DNA of 64,000 bases from Harmothoe impar (lineage: Eukaryota; Annelida; Polychaeta; Phyllodocida; Polynoidae): assembly GCA_947462335.1 (NCBI GenBank), contig OX381714.1, positions 35,922,025 to 35,986,024 of the forward strand, read 5' to 3'. Within the stretch, counting starts at the first letter, position 1. Each line of letters starts with the position of its first letter. A model generated the notes under the pieces. The model saw only the letters and a list, made by a program, of their open reading frames with translations, made no database searches and was not told the DNA's origin. The position numbers and the translations under genes are program-made. Of the stretch, positions 10,985-22,200 are shown in pieces.

Positions 10985-11622
10985 AGGAAATCCCATAGTT
11001 GGGCCCAGAATTGGGGGTTGGGGGTATCAAATACTTGGCATGCCCACATGAATTGGAGACCAGTACTTGTCCTCATAATGAAGTAGTGCCTGGGGCATTA
11101 AACCCCTTGATCCACTCATCCAATATTTGCAATCTTAAGCACGTAATCGTATTTTTAATCCGCGAGAACAGCTGCTGGAAGATTTCTCCAGATTTCTATA
11201 TAACTACCACAACCTATTTGAAATGGAGACTATACTTAGGTTTAAAAGTATGCCAGAATAAAATAATTATCAATGAGTTTGCTGTTTTCACTGGTCATGA
11301 AATTGAATAGTTAAAAGGCTGGGGAAATAAGACAACTGAGGAATCTTATATCTGATTGAAGTTAGTTTCCTAACTAGTTATTCAACTAGATCGGATTTAA
11401 CAACCTAGAACATTTTCCAAACCTTTATTATTTAGCTACTTTTAGTATTCCACAACACACTGGATATAGCTACATCTTGACTGTGATGGTATGTAATCAA
11501 ATAAGACGGCTGGAGATGGGTATCATCCATGGGACATCAATGAGAATTGTCTTCCTCGGCTAGACATAGTTTTGGTCGAATTATATGCTGATCAAGTGGA
11601 TAAATTGAAAGAGAGAACGCCA
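10985..11622. other. Unassigned sequence between the 65 bp repeats
   Basis: A 103-codon plus-strand open frame (10999-11310) has no recognisable domain and is not supported as a gene. Confidence 0.35.
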
Positions 11623-11684
11623 CTGACTATCCGTGAACATGACGAAATGTAGCGACATCGGCTGGGGTGCGTGACTGTAAGAGG
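11623..11684 (+). repeat. 65 bp direct repeat, copy 2
   Basis: Second copy of 10920-10984, in the same orientation. Confidence 0.85.
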
Positions 11685-11789
11685 ACGCCACTTGAACGGT
11701 TCATAACTGATAACATTCAATGACCAGCTATACTGAACTATTGATGTGTGGGCAAGCAGACTGAGTGACATAACAGGCAGGAACTGACT

Positions 11790-11812
11790 ACGCATGCGTG
11801 AGAATGACGTCA
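11790..11812. promoter_or_regulatory. NRF1-like palindrome plus full CRE
   Basis: ACGCATGCGT (11790-11799) is followed 5 bp later by a perfect TGACGTCA (11805-11812). The combination is common at animal promoters. No downstream exon was found. Confidence 0.3.
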
Positions 11813-11999
11813 CTCAAAGAGTACTTGTGTCGTCTGCAGAGCCAGTCAACCATGGCCGAGTGGTTCTTCGAGACGCCAGCTCTCGGGGGGCTGAGTATCA
11901 TATTGGATCTTTGAGGACCCTAGAAAAAGCTCCTGACCCCTTTTTATTTCTATGCATCTTAGAACGCCTTAAGGAGTAGACTTCCTAAGGACCATTTAA

Positions 12000-12255
12000 C
12001 CCTTTACGGGTTGCCCAGTGCTTTCATGCGCTTTGCTCCGTGTCGTTATGATGCATGAATACAGCCCTGGAGAGTCGACAGGGCTGGATTGAGGCATCGT
12101 TGTCGCCAGGGATGCATTCATGCATCATAAATACCCTTCCCGGCGGTCGGCATGATGCATGAATGCAGCTGTGGTGAGTAGTCTCATCACAGCCGCATCA
12201 TGCATTGCGAAGTCGAGCGCTTAACACATTAAGGCACTATGTGGCCCTTAAAGCC
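12000..12255. mobile_element. piggyBac-like TTAA MITE, copy 1
   Basis: Flanked on both sides by TTAA (11996-11999 and 12256-12259), with ends CCCTTTACGGG and GGCCCTTAAAGCC. The interior has the family's repeated motif GCATGATGCATGAATGCAGC. TTAA duplications with a CCC terminus are the mark of piggyBac transposons. No transposase. Confidence 0.75.
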
Positions 12256-12259
12256 TTAA

Positions 12260-13925
12260 GATGTGGAGGACATTGAGAATGTTTGCTGACCAGTGTAGTG
12301 TATGTGGCTGAGGTGGTTGTCTGGAGGAGGTGCTTAAATTCAAAGAGAGTATGCAGGAGGAGCTCCTGCGTACATGGGAGTTATGCGGGGAGTTATAAAT
12401 GCTTACCATCAGAGCAGAGGGGGAGCAGAGATATTCATTAGTGTTATTGATGCCTACCAAGATTCTATAAATCATTCGGTATCCAAGCTGGAGTCTGTTC
12501 TGTATGAGCGTTTGCATTGTTTCTACGTGTAATTCTCTATGTGACATTAATGGATTTTTAGAATTTTTGAATGCATAAAGGTATTTTGTGCGGATCAAAT
12601 GCCAATTGATTAAAACTGAAAGAATTGAAATTTCTGAGGACTACAGCAAAAAAAATACAATGATTCACAGATAACAGACATGTAGTCCAATATAATTATT
12701 AATCCTGGGTACAATCCACATAAAAAGTCAAGTGCTTTCAATAAAGGTATGCTAAATTTCCACAGAAATGATATATAATATTTTAGGGGAGGCTTATCCA
12801 AATATTTGCACCAGATATACCTGCATGCCGCACATCAATGTGAGCACTTGAGTGACATTTACATGACATATCCACTCCTCCATCCCTGCTGGCAACCAAC
12901 ATAGCTCGAATGGCAGGCATTCAACTCAAGACACAGCACCTAAATTTACACCCACCACATCCATCAAGTTAGAAACTCAATATTCAGGTGTTGGCATGAC
13001 ACTGTCCAACAGGTGCCCACCCAGGGTCCATTTCATGGCCAATTTATCAATTTCAAACTCAAACATGACCAGAATGATAATTATTTCTAAACTGTAGGTA
13101 TCGTATGCCCGATGTCCACCCTCGGGCCACGCAGGCGTTTTCGGGGAGGTGAAGGTCATGTCAAGGTCACTTTAGGGCTATGTCAAGGTCAGGGGCCAAA
13201 GGTGTCAGGGTCAACATGGAGAGATGTAAATACGAGATAAGGGTTTGGGGGTAGATACCATCTGTTAATGTTTATAGTTGACCCATGGAAGCCGATATGT
13301 ACCCATGTAAATGGTACAGCATGGTGACGGTAGTGCTCTGGGGGGGGGGGGGGGGTAATAAACCAACAATATAGCACGTACCATATTCATGCTTCAAGAT
13401 AGTTATATTCATCAAGCCATCTTCCATATGCAAAACTTAACCAGTTGGAATGTCAATTTCATAAGGATGTTTTATGAATATGAACAACTTTCCATGGCAT
13501 AATTGTTGCCACTCGAATTTGTTTGGTTTCTAAATAATATTATGGTGTCGGTATTGCTACTTGAATTTCCACTGCACTGTAAAAAGAATGTCGTCAAAAT
13601 AATAGTGAATCACCAGCAACTTATCGATGAGCCATACTTTAACTTTGTCCTGATCATATATATACCACACTGCCGATCTGACTTGCATACCAGCCATGAC
13701 CTATACACGAGGGTTTACTCTATAGGATTGAAACAAGGCAGAGTTAACAGAGGTGAGGATATGCATAATATGTTACCACAAAATAGGTGTATAGATCCAT
13801 ACAGCTACTTTCTTCTGGATATTATATCAAGTGATCATGGTATTTTGTCAGACCTATCACAAGATTGAATTGTTAAATTGTCAAACATACAGATTAATTG
13901 AAAATTACCATTATTTCAAAATGTA
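12260..13925. other. Unassigned sequence with a G-run
   Basis: A G16 homopolymer lies at 13340-13355. Several short open frames occur (e.g. 12248-12598 minus, 13503-13868 plus), none with a recognisable domain. Confidence 0.35.
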
Positions 13926-14170
13926 TGTGCCTCTACATGGGTAGCCGAACTTGTGACCATGTCGGCGTGTCGATTTTTAGCAAAAGGGGCGTGTCATTAG
14001 GTCGATTTTTAGCTCCATAAGAACTTAGAGAAGAATCCCTGTGTGTCGATTTTTATCTCTTATTTCCCTGTGTCCATCGATTTTTAAAAGGGCCGTGTCG
14101 CACGTGTCGATTTTTAAAAGGGCCGTGTCGCCGTGTCGCCCGTGTCGTTTTTTACCCATGTAGGGGCACA
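13926..14170. mobile_element. MITE with TGTA target duplication and internal GTCGATTTTT repeats
   Basis: The ends TGTGCCTCTACATGGGTA and its near-perfect reverse complement (one mismatch) bound a 245 bp unit flanked by TGTA on both sides (13922-13925, 14171-14174). The interior is built from irregular copies of CGTGTCGATTTTTAAAAGGG. Related GTCGATTTTAAG repeats occur at 28021-28275 and within 56730-57996. Confidence 0.75.
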
Positions 14171-14741
14171 TGTATACTCAGTCAGGCGTCAGGCCGACGA
14201 GGGACCGGCGATCCTCGGCCGGCGGCCACTATTTGATCAGTTTACAAGAGGATAAAATTTATCCACTCTCAATCGCTAGACACTAGACTGGACTCCACTT
14301 CAAGGGCTCACACTCTCCAGAAAAATCTTCTTACAAACCAGGCCACCTATCTATGGCAAGATCCACTATATGTGGCTTCCTCTGGGATTTGACATTAGAA
14401 GATAAATTTATGTTGAATCATTGTAATCCAAACCAGGTTATCATTTAACAAGGATCCACTGTGAAATCGCTGATATTTACGATCCTTCATTGTATTCCAA
14501 CTAACGGTGAATCAGCGTTAAATTTTACAGAGTGAATCTGTAAAAAGTACATCTATTTTTTACAGTGTGCTCTTGTAGATCAATAATACGTAAATACTAA
14601 AGTGTGGATTCTGTCTCTGAAAAAACACGATAGCAGAACTATCTTGCCCTATTCATGTTAGAACACTAGTAAAATAAAGCTTCCTTGTTTTCTGTTTCCA
14701 GTGCTTGCAGATGAGAAGTAATTTCATAATAGACCTATGGA
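14171..14741. other. Unassigned sequence
   Basis: Contains a GC-rich imperfect palindrome near 14189-14228 (GGCCGACGAGG ... CCTCGGCCGGC). No gene was seen. Confidence 0.35.
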
Positions 14742-15245
14742 GTATACGGGGGAGAGCCTATGTAGGTTCTAGAGGCATGTACCAGGGGGCCCAGGTAGTC
14801 GTGTGTCAAGCTTCCATTTTCCCTCTTTGTGAAGTATAATTTGGAGGGTTCTCTCTCATTTACTAGATGTTTATCTTCTGTATAAATCAGATTAATCTTT
14901 TCTTCATTAAATAGCCTTTAATTAGATAAGCTTACAGCAATATGAATATCTTAAATCTCAGAGAAATAGAGCAAGAACACCTGTGTGGATGACCACATGT
15001 CATGACAGTCAGAGTATATACAATGCATTGTCTCCCAATCAGGCTTCACACCTGAGACAATGGGGAGGTGATTGAGGGGAGTAAGATAGGGGTGGGATGC
15101 CCTACATCAGTGTTATCAGTGTTATCTGTGGCCATTGTTCATAGGTGTGAACAGTAGCTGATAAAAGATTTACCCATAATGCACTGCTCTGAGTCAGGGG
15201 ACAGATAGAAAATGGCGGCTCCCATGCCATGTAGGCTCTTCTCCC
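14742..15245. repeat. Dispersed ~500 bp repeat, copy 2
   Basis: Direct-orientation copy of 154-670, with scattered mismatches and indels. Confidence 0.8.
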
Positions 15246-15573
15246 TATACATTTTGAGTGACGTAGCACATTGCCTATACTTTAATATTGGACTTGGGCC
15301 CATTGGTTTACCTGCCAATTCCTCCCCCAAGAAAAAATAGCCAGTCTTATATTCTACTATGTCCCAGGGGGTGTAACTCAACACATAGCTTTAGAGATAA
15401 CATTCTGCGGGATGAATGGTGAAACATGAGATGTGAATTACATGTCCAGACGCCACCCACCCCAGCATGACATGACTGATTCTCTATCATCCACAGGGGC
15501 AGGGCTAAAAGGATGACAGGTCTTCCATACAATGTTACACCTCAAATCGGACGTTCATAAGTCACCAGGTTAG
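15246..15573. other. Unassigned sequence
   Basis: No gene or repeat was recognised. Confidence 0.35.
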
Positions 15574-15796
15574 CTCTTTGAGGGCCGCATAGTTTTATCA
15601 TGCACTATGCCCTTGATTGGCGAGTAACTCGCCAGCGCTGCCTTCAAGCATCATGCCGATCACATGGGAATGATACACTCCCGGAGAGTCGGTATGGTAC
15701 ATGAATACAGCCCTGGTGAGCAGATTCCCCACGGCTGCATTCATGCATCATGACCACCAAGGACACATATTAAAGCAATCTGCCCTCCATAAAGGT
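15574..15796. mobile_element. piggyBac-like TTAA MITE, copy 2
   Basis: Begins after TTAG with CTCTTTGAGGGCCGCATAGT. It holds the perfect inverted motif GGCGAGTAACTCGCC and the family's GCATTCATGCATCATGACC block. The right end is decayed, so the boundary is approximate. Confidence 0.6.
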
Positions 15797-16628
15797 ATAG
15801 GCGGACTAGAAGATGTTATCAGTGCAGGGGCTTTGCACCCGTTCTGTCTGTCTTTATGACAGGTATTAGCGATGTTCAAAGGGTGGGACCATGTTCCTCC
15901 TCCTGGTGGTGTAACTATACCTCTATCTGCCTGGGGCCATGATGGGGGCAGATATGCTGTACTGTAGGCGCCAGTGTCACACACAGATCTTGTCTCCTCT
16001 CCTCCTGCTGCTGATACACAGGATGCTGTTATATTTAAGATGTATATCTGACTGGATAATTCTTAAACCCCCACCACCTCCCCTATATAAAGTCCAGAGT
16101 ACCGCTCCACCTTTACTCTACTCTTGTTGTAGGTGCAGCAAGACATGGGCCTTCAATTTCAAATATATGACTCGAAGGGGAGGGGGGAGGGAGTGAGTGA
16201 GGTTCAGGAGGAGGGGTAGGGGATATATCATTATATAGTTTTGAATACACATGCATGCAGTTATTCGGTTTATAGAATAAATGTACGTTTGCTGATACAT
16301 TTATCCAGTGAACTGGATAATGCTCTTTTTTTTCTTCTTCAGCTTTTTATGAAATGTCATTGGTAATGATGGTAAATCTCAATCAACATGCATTCAACAC
16401 CACGTGTACCCATGCTCATCCCATATAATTAAGGTCTATACCAATACGAATCCCTGTAGTTTGGATGGATTGTAGCGAATGTGGCCTATGCCCCTAGCCA
16501 CAGTACAGAAACATGACGGGGGACGTGGGCCTCCCTTTATCATGTTGATTGATTAATGTTACGTCGTGGGGGATGGGGTGTGGAGAAGGTGGCAGGTTAC
16601 AAATCGTGCCTCTTTTTGCCGCCTATAA
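15797..16628. other. Unassigned sequence
   Basis: Purine/pyrimidine-rich patches near 16165-16220. No gene was recognised. Confidence 0.35.
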
Positions 16629-16876
16629 CCCTTTAAGGGCGGCGTAGTGCTTTATCGCATTATACCCTTTGTCGTTATTGATGCATCAATGTAACACTAG
16701 CGAGTTACTCGCCAGTGCTGCAGTTAAGCATAGTGACGACCACATTGGGTTGATACACTCCTGAGGGATCGACATGATACCTGAATGTAGCACTGGCGAA
16801 TTACTCGCCAGGGCTGCGTTCATACATCATGGCGACCAAGGACACAGTACATGAAAGCACTGTGTGGCCCTTACAG
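16629..16876. mobile_element. piggyBac-like TTAA MITE, copy 3
   Basis: Left end CCCTTTAAGGGCGGCGTAGT after ATAA, right end at TTAA (16877-16880). It carries two internal hairpins of the type GGCGAGTTACTCGCC. Confidence 0.7.
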
Positions 16877-16880
16877 ATTT

Positions 16881-17939
16881 AACGATGCTGTCTCACCAGA
16901 ATAATAGCGTTTCTGAATGCAGTCATCTTTACCTATAGCTGTATGGGGACTACCTGTGGAGTTCTCATTTTAAACTAGAGCTAAATGTGACAATTTAAGA
17001 ACATGTTGAGTATCAACAAAGGAGTCCATTTCAAAGGGTTTGGGGTAATATAGCTCTGAGTCATAACTCCTCAGGAGCTTCTGAATTAATTTGCCAACGT
17101 GTACAAGTGCATTCAGTCTCCACCCTTTTAAGATTGAGGAAGAACATACCCATATAGATTTAAAATATACACTTTTTAAGTAGCTTAATGTGATGATTTC
17201 CTAAACATATGGTGTGGTCCGGGATTCCGATGTAAAAGTGTTTGACTATTGAGCATGGTATCTTGACACAATTTACCTCATTTTTTGCGTTATTTCTTTT
17301 CAAATTTCTTAAATTCAAAATGCATAGCCTTTCTGGAGGGGATGATCATTAATTGCATAACTATACATAGATCGAAAGGCTGCCCCTTGTCAACACAGTA
17401 GTAATACATCACTTTTTATAGAACCAATGTTGTCCAATATAATCGAAAATGTGCATGGTTCAACAATATAGTGTGGAAGTCAGGATAAGAGTTTTTGATA
17501 CATATATATCATGTAGACGAGACTAGGGATTACATGTCGGTGATTGTCAAAGCTCAACGGACATGATTTTAGATACGAATCGCACAGCCTATGAACCTAT
17601 CTAATAGCATAACAGTAAGCATGCACATTTAGGTAGCTGTCAACCTGGGGGTTATTTTTTTATCACACATAAAAATAATACAACCTGGCTCATACCAGTA
17701 CCTAACGAGGCTTTACCCCGCAGGTGGTGGTGGTAATGTGTAGGGTCATGTCCAGGTATGCCTCCTGGGTGGTGGTTTGTCAAGGTGAGGACAGGTGAGC
17801 GGACACACTGGAGGCAGGTGTGGTGTACAGGAGGTTAGGGAAGGTGGTGGTGTCTTACCTGTATGCTTCAACAGGTAGTTAACAACATAGAGGAGAGAAG
17901 TTAGCTTCGCATGAAGACTGAAGCCTATCACATTTCCTT
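16881..17939. other. Unassigned sequence
   Basis: No supported gene. GGTGGTGG-type short repeats lie near 17720-17870. Confidence 0.35.
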
Positions 17940-19222
17940 AATTCCCGGACCAGAAGGCAGTATCTACTTCTTAAATCAGTAGAGACTGAAAGAATGCTGA
18001 TCAACAACTGCAGATTTCAGTATGTACTGATCTAACACTCCCAAAACTGCTGATTTTAGACTGCTTTATTCAGTCTAGATTCAGCAGTCTACTAACTTTC
18101 AACTGAAATTTAATAGAAGATATACAGGTACCACTGATCACATACTCTGTGCAGCAGTACGGAGACAGCAGTCTACTGAAAATCAACTGCTATCCCTTTG
18201 TCAGTCCATGGGTTATTTGTGGATCAACTGATTCAATGCTTCCAGGACATAGTCCACAGTAGGAATGTCAGTGTGGTTGCAGCAGTCAACTAATTCAATG
18301 CTGAATTCCCAGGGTGCCCTACTGTTTGTGACCTAGTTGTATTTCGTTTATAAAATTCTGGCAGTTAGAGAAGGAGGGAAGCTGCACTGGACCAAACAAA
18401 GAAACACACAGAGAGCATAATTTAGAGAAATAGACTCATTTAGATCTCAGTGGATGTTACAAGAATGGGCACACACTACATTAAAGACCTTGTGACCACA
18501 GTAGGCTACTTGGAACAGGATTTGAGAGTTCACTTTGGTGAGTAAATCAGTAATTTTCAATCTGGCTGTATAAGCAGCAATAGGTGGATGAAGTAGTGGG
18601 GCTGTATGTAGGAGAATCACATTGTCTGTTCGATGTACTGATTATACATCATTGTTTGTGATTGTCAATAGTGGATCAGTACTGTAGGAGTGTCTGAAGG
18701 GGGGTTCTCCTCATAGCCAGTAAGCAGGGCTTAATATAAGCCCTAACAGTTTTGTTGGGTTTGCTATCTTGACCTTTTGTGCATGCATATGTAAATTTGT
18801 GTTTACATGTATTCACTGCTCCCTCACCTTATAATCAAAACTGCTGCTTCCATACTGTTTAGGCAGTCCCTACTCAGCGGTACTGATCCAATGCTGCCCC
18901 AATCCTAGTTACCTGTAGGTTACTACCCCTACTGAGTAGCTACTGCTGCAGCAGTGGTAAAGCTGCATACACTGATCAGGTACTGCCATCTCATTTACAT
19001 ATTTGGGACATGCTGTTTCACTACTGCTGACACACTGGTATAATGCTGCCTCACTACTGAACCACTGCTGCCCTGTTCTGTAATGTTATTCAGTACGAGA
19101 GCAGTGGATGCTGATTTGTCACTGCTTCTCATACTGTTTTGGGACTGAAGCACAACTGACACAGTACACTGTTTCCATGCTGATTAGGGACTGCATATCA
19201 ACTGCATTATGGTCCGGGAATT
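17940..19222. mobile_element. TIR element with CTGCT-rich interior
   Basis: The ends AATTCCCGGACCA (17940-17952) and TGGTCCGGGAATT (19210-19222) are perfect inverted repeats that extend to about 21 bp with two mismatches. The 1.28 kb interior has clusters of degenerate ACTGCTG/CAGTAGACTG motifs next to both ends and no transposase frame. The family is unclear: an AATT or TTAA-like duplication is possible but cannot be separated from the palindromic tip. Confidence 0.65.
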
Positions 19223-20082
19223 GTATTACAAATTCTGTTTTCTCATTTTTCAGACAAAGCTAATCAGAATCTGGTGAAAACTCAACTGATATAATAATAA
19301 TTATGTTATAGTGGCTATTATATCTACCTGAATGCATATCTGCAAAAGTTATGGACTAAAAGTCTTGTTGAAGATGTCATATTCAAACTTGTGTACAAAC
19401 CGTCCCCCTTTAATCAGTACATAATGCCTACTTTCTAGTGGTTCGTTGTGGATAATAATTTCAGTTCAGTAATGTAATAATAATGATGTTTCGTGCTGGA
19501 TCAATATTTCGCTTACATTTTCAACTGAATTATGGCGTGTATGAAATTTTGTGAAACAACCAATGTACTATACCATCTGCAACCATGGAGAGTTTACACC
19601 AAACTGGATAAATAACCTATTAAAATCCGTATGGAATATAATTCCTCAGCCCTGAGGGAATATTAGTTTCCCACACATATCCTTCAGCCTAGGATGTCTA
19701 TTAGTAGTCCTTTTAGGCATGAAACTGGTGCAGGCCACTTGGCCACCTGCTGGCCTTAAGTAGCGATGTCTTCTCCCTGCCTAGGGTTCTGAATGGCCAA
19801 GTGGTCTGCCTATTAAAGCATCCATTCTGCACATATTGACCAACATGTGGGGCAGGTTTCACAGGGGGAGGCTCAAGTGCCTTATATTAGCCGGCAGTAG
19901 AGAACATGCCAAAAGAAAAGTGAAGTTTAGCAAACACTTGAGGGATAATGCCCCAAAATTACACTGTTTACCTTGAATAATGCCCATATTGACAAGGCTA
20001 ATGTTTGTTTTATATTCACATGAGGTTCTGATCTGCAGACCGCTATGTTTGTTTGATGGATGTGACAGTATAGAGTACTTAA
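19223..20082. other. Unassigned sequence
   Basis: No supported gene or repeat. Confidence 0.35.
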
Positions 20083-21554
20083 ACCCTTTAAGGACCACAT
20101 ACTGCTCTAATGCATTATTCCCTTACCGTCTACTTGGCACGCCTGCATTACGCCATCATGCCTAAGGGGTGATCCATTTAGTATGTCACGCCCGAGGGGG
20201 TGGGGGGGTATTTTTTTGGTGTGACAAAGTGTGACGAGGGGGTGGGGGGGTGTATAGGATTATGTGACGTCACACTTTCAGATTTTTTAAAAACCATAAT
20301 TATATTAAATGAATGCTGTATAATTAGTGATACATGTATATCCAGGCTAAAAACATGCTGGTGGTTGTAGTAGACCTACAACTACCAGCCCCATCCACTA
20401 TAGACAGGTCAGCCTTCATCATCCTTCATCTGCTTAACTGACCTGGGTTCCATGCAATCACTGTAGAGGGTACCACAAGATCCCGTATACATGGATGTGC
20501 AACTGGCAAGGTTATATTTTGAGCAAGACGCCCCTTGCCATGGGTCTGCCTTTCCCAAGAAATCCCCCTCACAAGTGCTACTTTTCACCGAAACCACCCT
20601 CACCAAGAGTCTCTTTTCGGAGATTTCAACAAAATCTGTAAAAACAAGGGTCACTTTTCTGAGATCTCAGCAACAAAGGTCACTTTCACCAAGGGTCACT
20701 CCAACAGATTTTGCTTAAACCTAGACACAAAAATCTCCCCCATTAGGGGTCACTTTTCACGTCACCCAGGGAAAGGGTGGCTGGAGAGCCAGCCACGTAC
20801 CAGTTACCTGTGTTGAAATAAAATTGAGTGCCCCCCTCCCCCAGGTAGCAGTACCATGCAGCACACCTTTTATAGGGTACCCAAGTTTCCTAAGTAAAAT
20901 GTTGTCGTAATTTTATCGCCATTTCTAACAAAAAATACCCAGATAAAAGTTGGCCTAAAGAGGTCCTAGATCCGATATTTTATAGCCCAAATACCGATAT
21001 TAGTGGAGATATATGAAGACAAAAAATGTCACCCATCCTTCAAGCCTGCAGGTGATGATATGGGAAGCCCATAAGCGCCCAGAAATTGGCCATCATGTGA
21101 CCAGACTTAGGCGACCTATTCCTGTGACCATTTGCAAGAATCCATGGGTCAAGGCCACAAAAATCTATAGGGTGCCACCAATATTGATATAATTTTGTTA
21201 TTGCCTCTTTGAACAGTCGTTATCTGAAAAGGTTCTAATCGATAAGGTACATCAAGCCTAATAGCATCACTTTTTGTAAGGGGGGGGGGGTGTCAGCAGA
21301 TTTGTGACATACTTTTCGGGGGGGTGTTTGGAGAAGTGTGACAAAGTGTGACATGGGGGTGGGGGGGGTGTTCAAAATGGCCCAAAAAAGCGTGACATAC
21401 TTAATGGATCACCCCTAACATGCAGGGTTGATTGATACTCTCCCAATGAATCAGCATGATGTATGACTGTCGGCCTGGCGAGTAGATTCGCCAGGGCTGC
21501 ATTCATGCATTATACTGATAAATGGGCTTAATGCACCGTGCTGCCCTTAAAGGG
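20083..21554. mobile_element. piggyBac-like TTAA MITE, copy 4, split by a nested insertion
   Basis: The left part (20083-20165) starts after TTAA with ACCCTTTAAGGACCACATAC. The right part (21416-21554) ends CCCTTAAAGGG before CTAA and holds GGCGAGTAGATTCGCC. A 1,250 bp Harbinger-like element lies between them, so this copy is older than that insertion. Confidence 0.75.
20166..21415. mobile_element. Harbinger-like non-autonomous element, TAA target duplication
   Basis: The terminal inverted repeats GGGGTGATCCATTTAGTATG..., 24 bp with one mismatch, bound a 1,250 bp unit flanked by TAA on each side (20163-20165, 21416-21418), the TWA duplication typical of PIF/Harbinger. Each subterminal region has the block GTGACAAAGTGTGAC followed by a G-rich run, also found in the element at 56730-57996. 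The centre (about 20555-20770) is a degenerate array of GGTCACTTTTC motifs. Open frames there are repeat-driven; no transposase was seen. Confidence 0.8.
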
Positions 21555-21558
21555 CTAA

Positions 21559-22050
21559 GGCAGTGGTAGCTCCAACATAGCTCCTTGTCTCCCACTTTGC
21601 TTAGACAACATGGGGAATAGAGATAATGTGTTTGGTGTAGCCACAGTGCCATATGTTTGTTCCTTAATGCTCCCACTTCCTTTTCATGTGAATTAAATAT
21701 TCTGGAAAGGGAATATGTTATAGCCTATCTGTGAAATGTCTTCTTATGATACTTTTTTTCTATTGAAAGGTTTTAATAATGTTTTATAATCTTAACACAA
21801 TTAATCTACCATTAATAATCTGGCACGAGGTCTATCATATATAATTAGATACATATAAGATACGAACCCAATACCCATTAAGGCTCTTGTCCATAGTTTA
21901 TTGTTTCTGAATTAGAATTGCACACATGGTTGAAATGCCTATATCTGATCTAGTCACCTACCCATACAGTGCCTTCCTATTTCTAAAGATCAAAGTACTC
22001 GCTCCTTTCTCCCCCCATCCTGATGAAAAGTGTGTGAATGAGCACACATG
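21559..22050. other. Unassigned sequence
   Basis: No gene or repeat was recognised. Confidence 0.35.
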
Positions 22051-22054
22051 CAAA

Positions 22055-22200
22055 CATCTGATTGGAGAGTGGCCACATCGTCACGCTCGGAGCGACCCCT
22101 GTGAGCAGACCACGTCACTAATGTCCTCTAGCGGCGGTGTTTTGCCGAGGTGTAGGGTGGGGGCACGGCATGTCCGGCGGGCAGGCGTTTGATGGAGACC
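22055..22200. promoter_or_regulatory. CpG-rich patch
   Basis: A local rise in CpG (CGTCACGCTCGGAGCGACC and TCTAGCGGCGG are examples) inside AT-rich DNA. It could be a small CpG-rich promoter or an exon. No splice-supported frame was identified. Confidence 0.2.

Noticed and set aside
20491..20816. Overlapping frames of 75-93 codons inside the Harbinger-like element
   Set aside because: They read through the degenerate GGTCACTTTTC array in two frames; no transposase motif.
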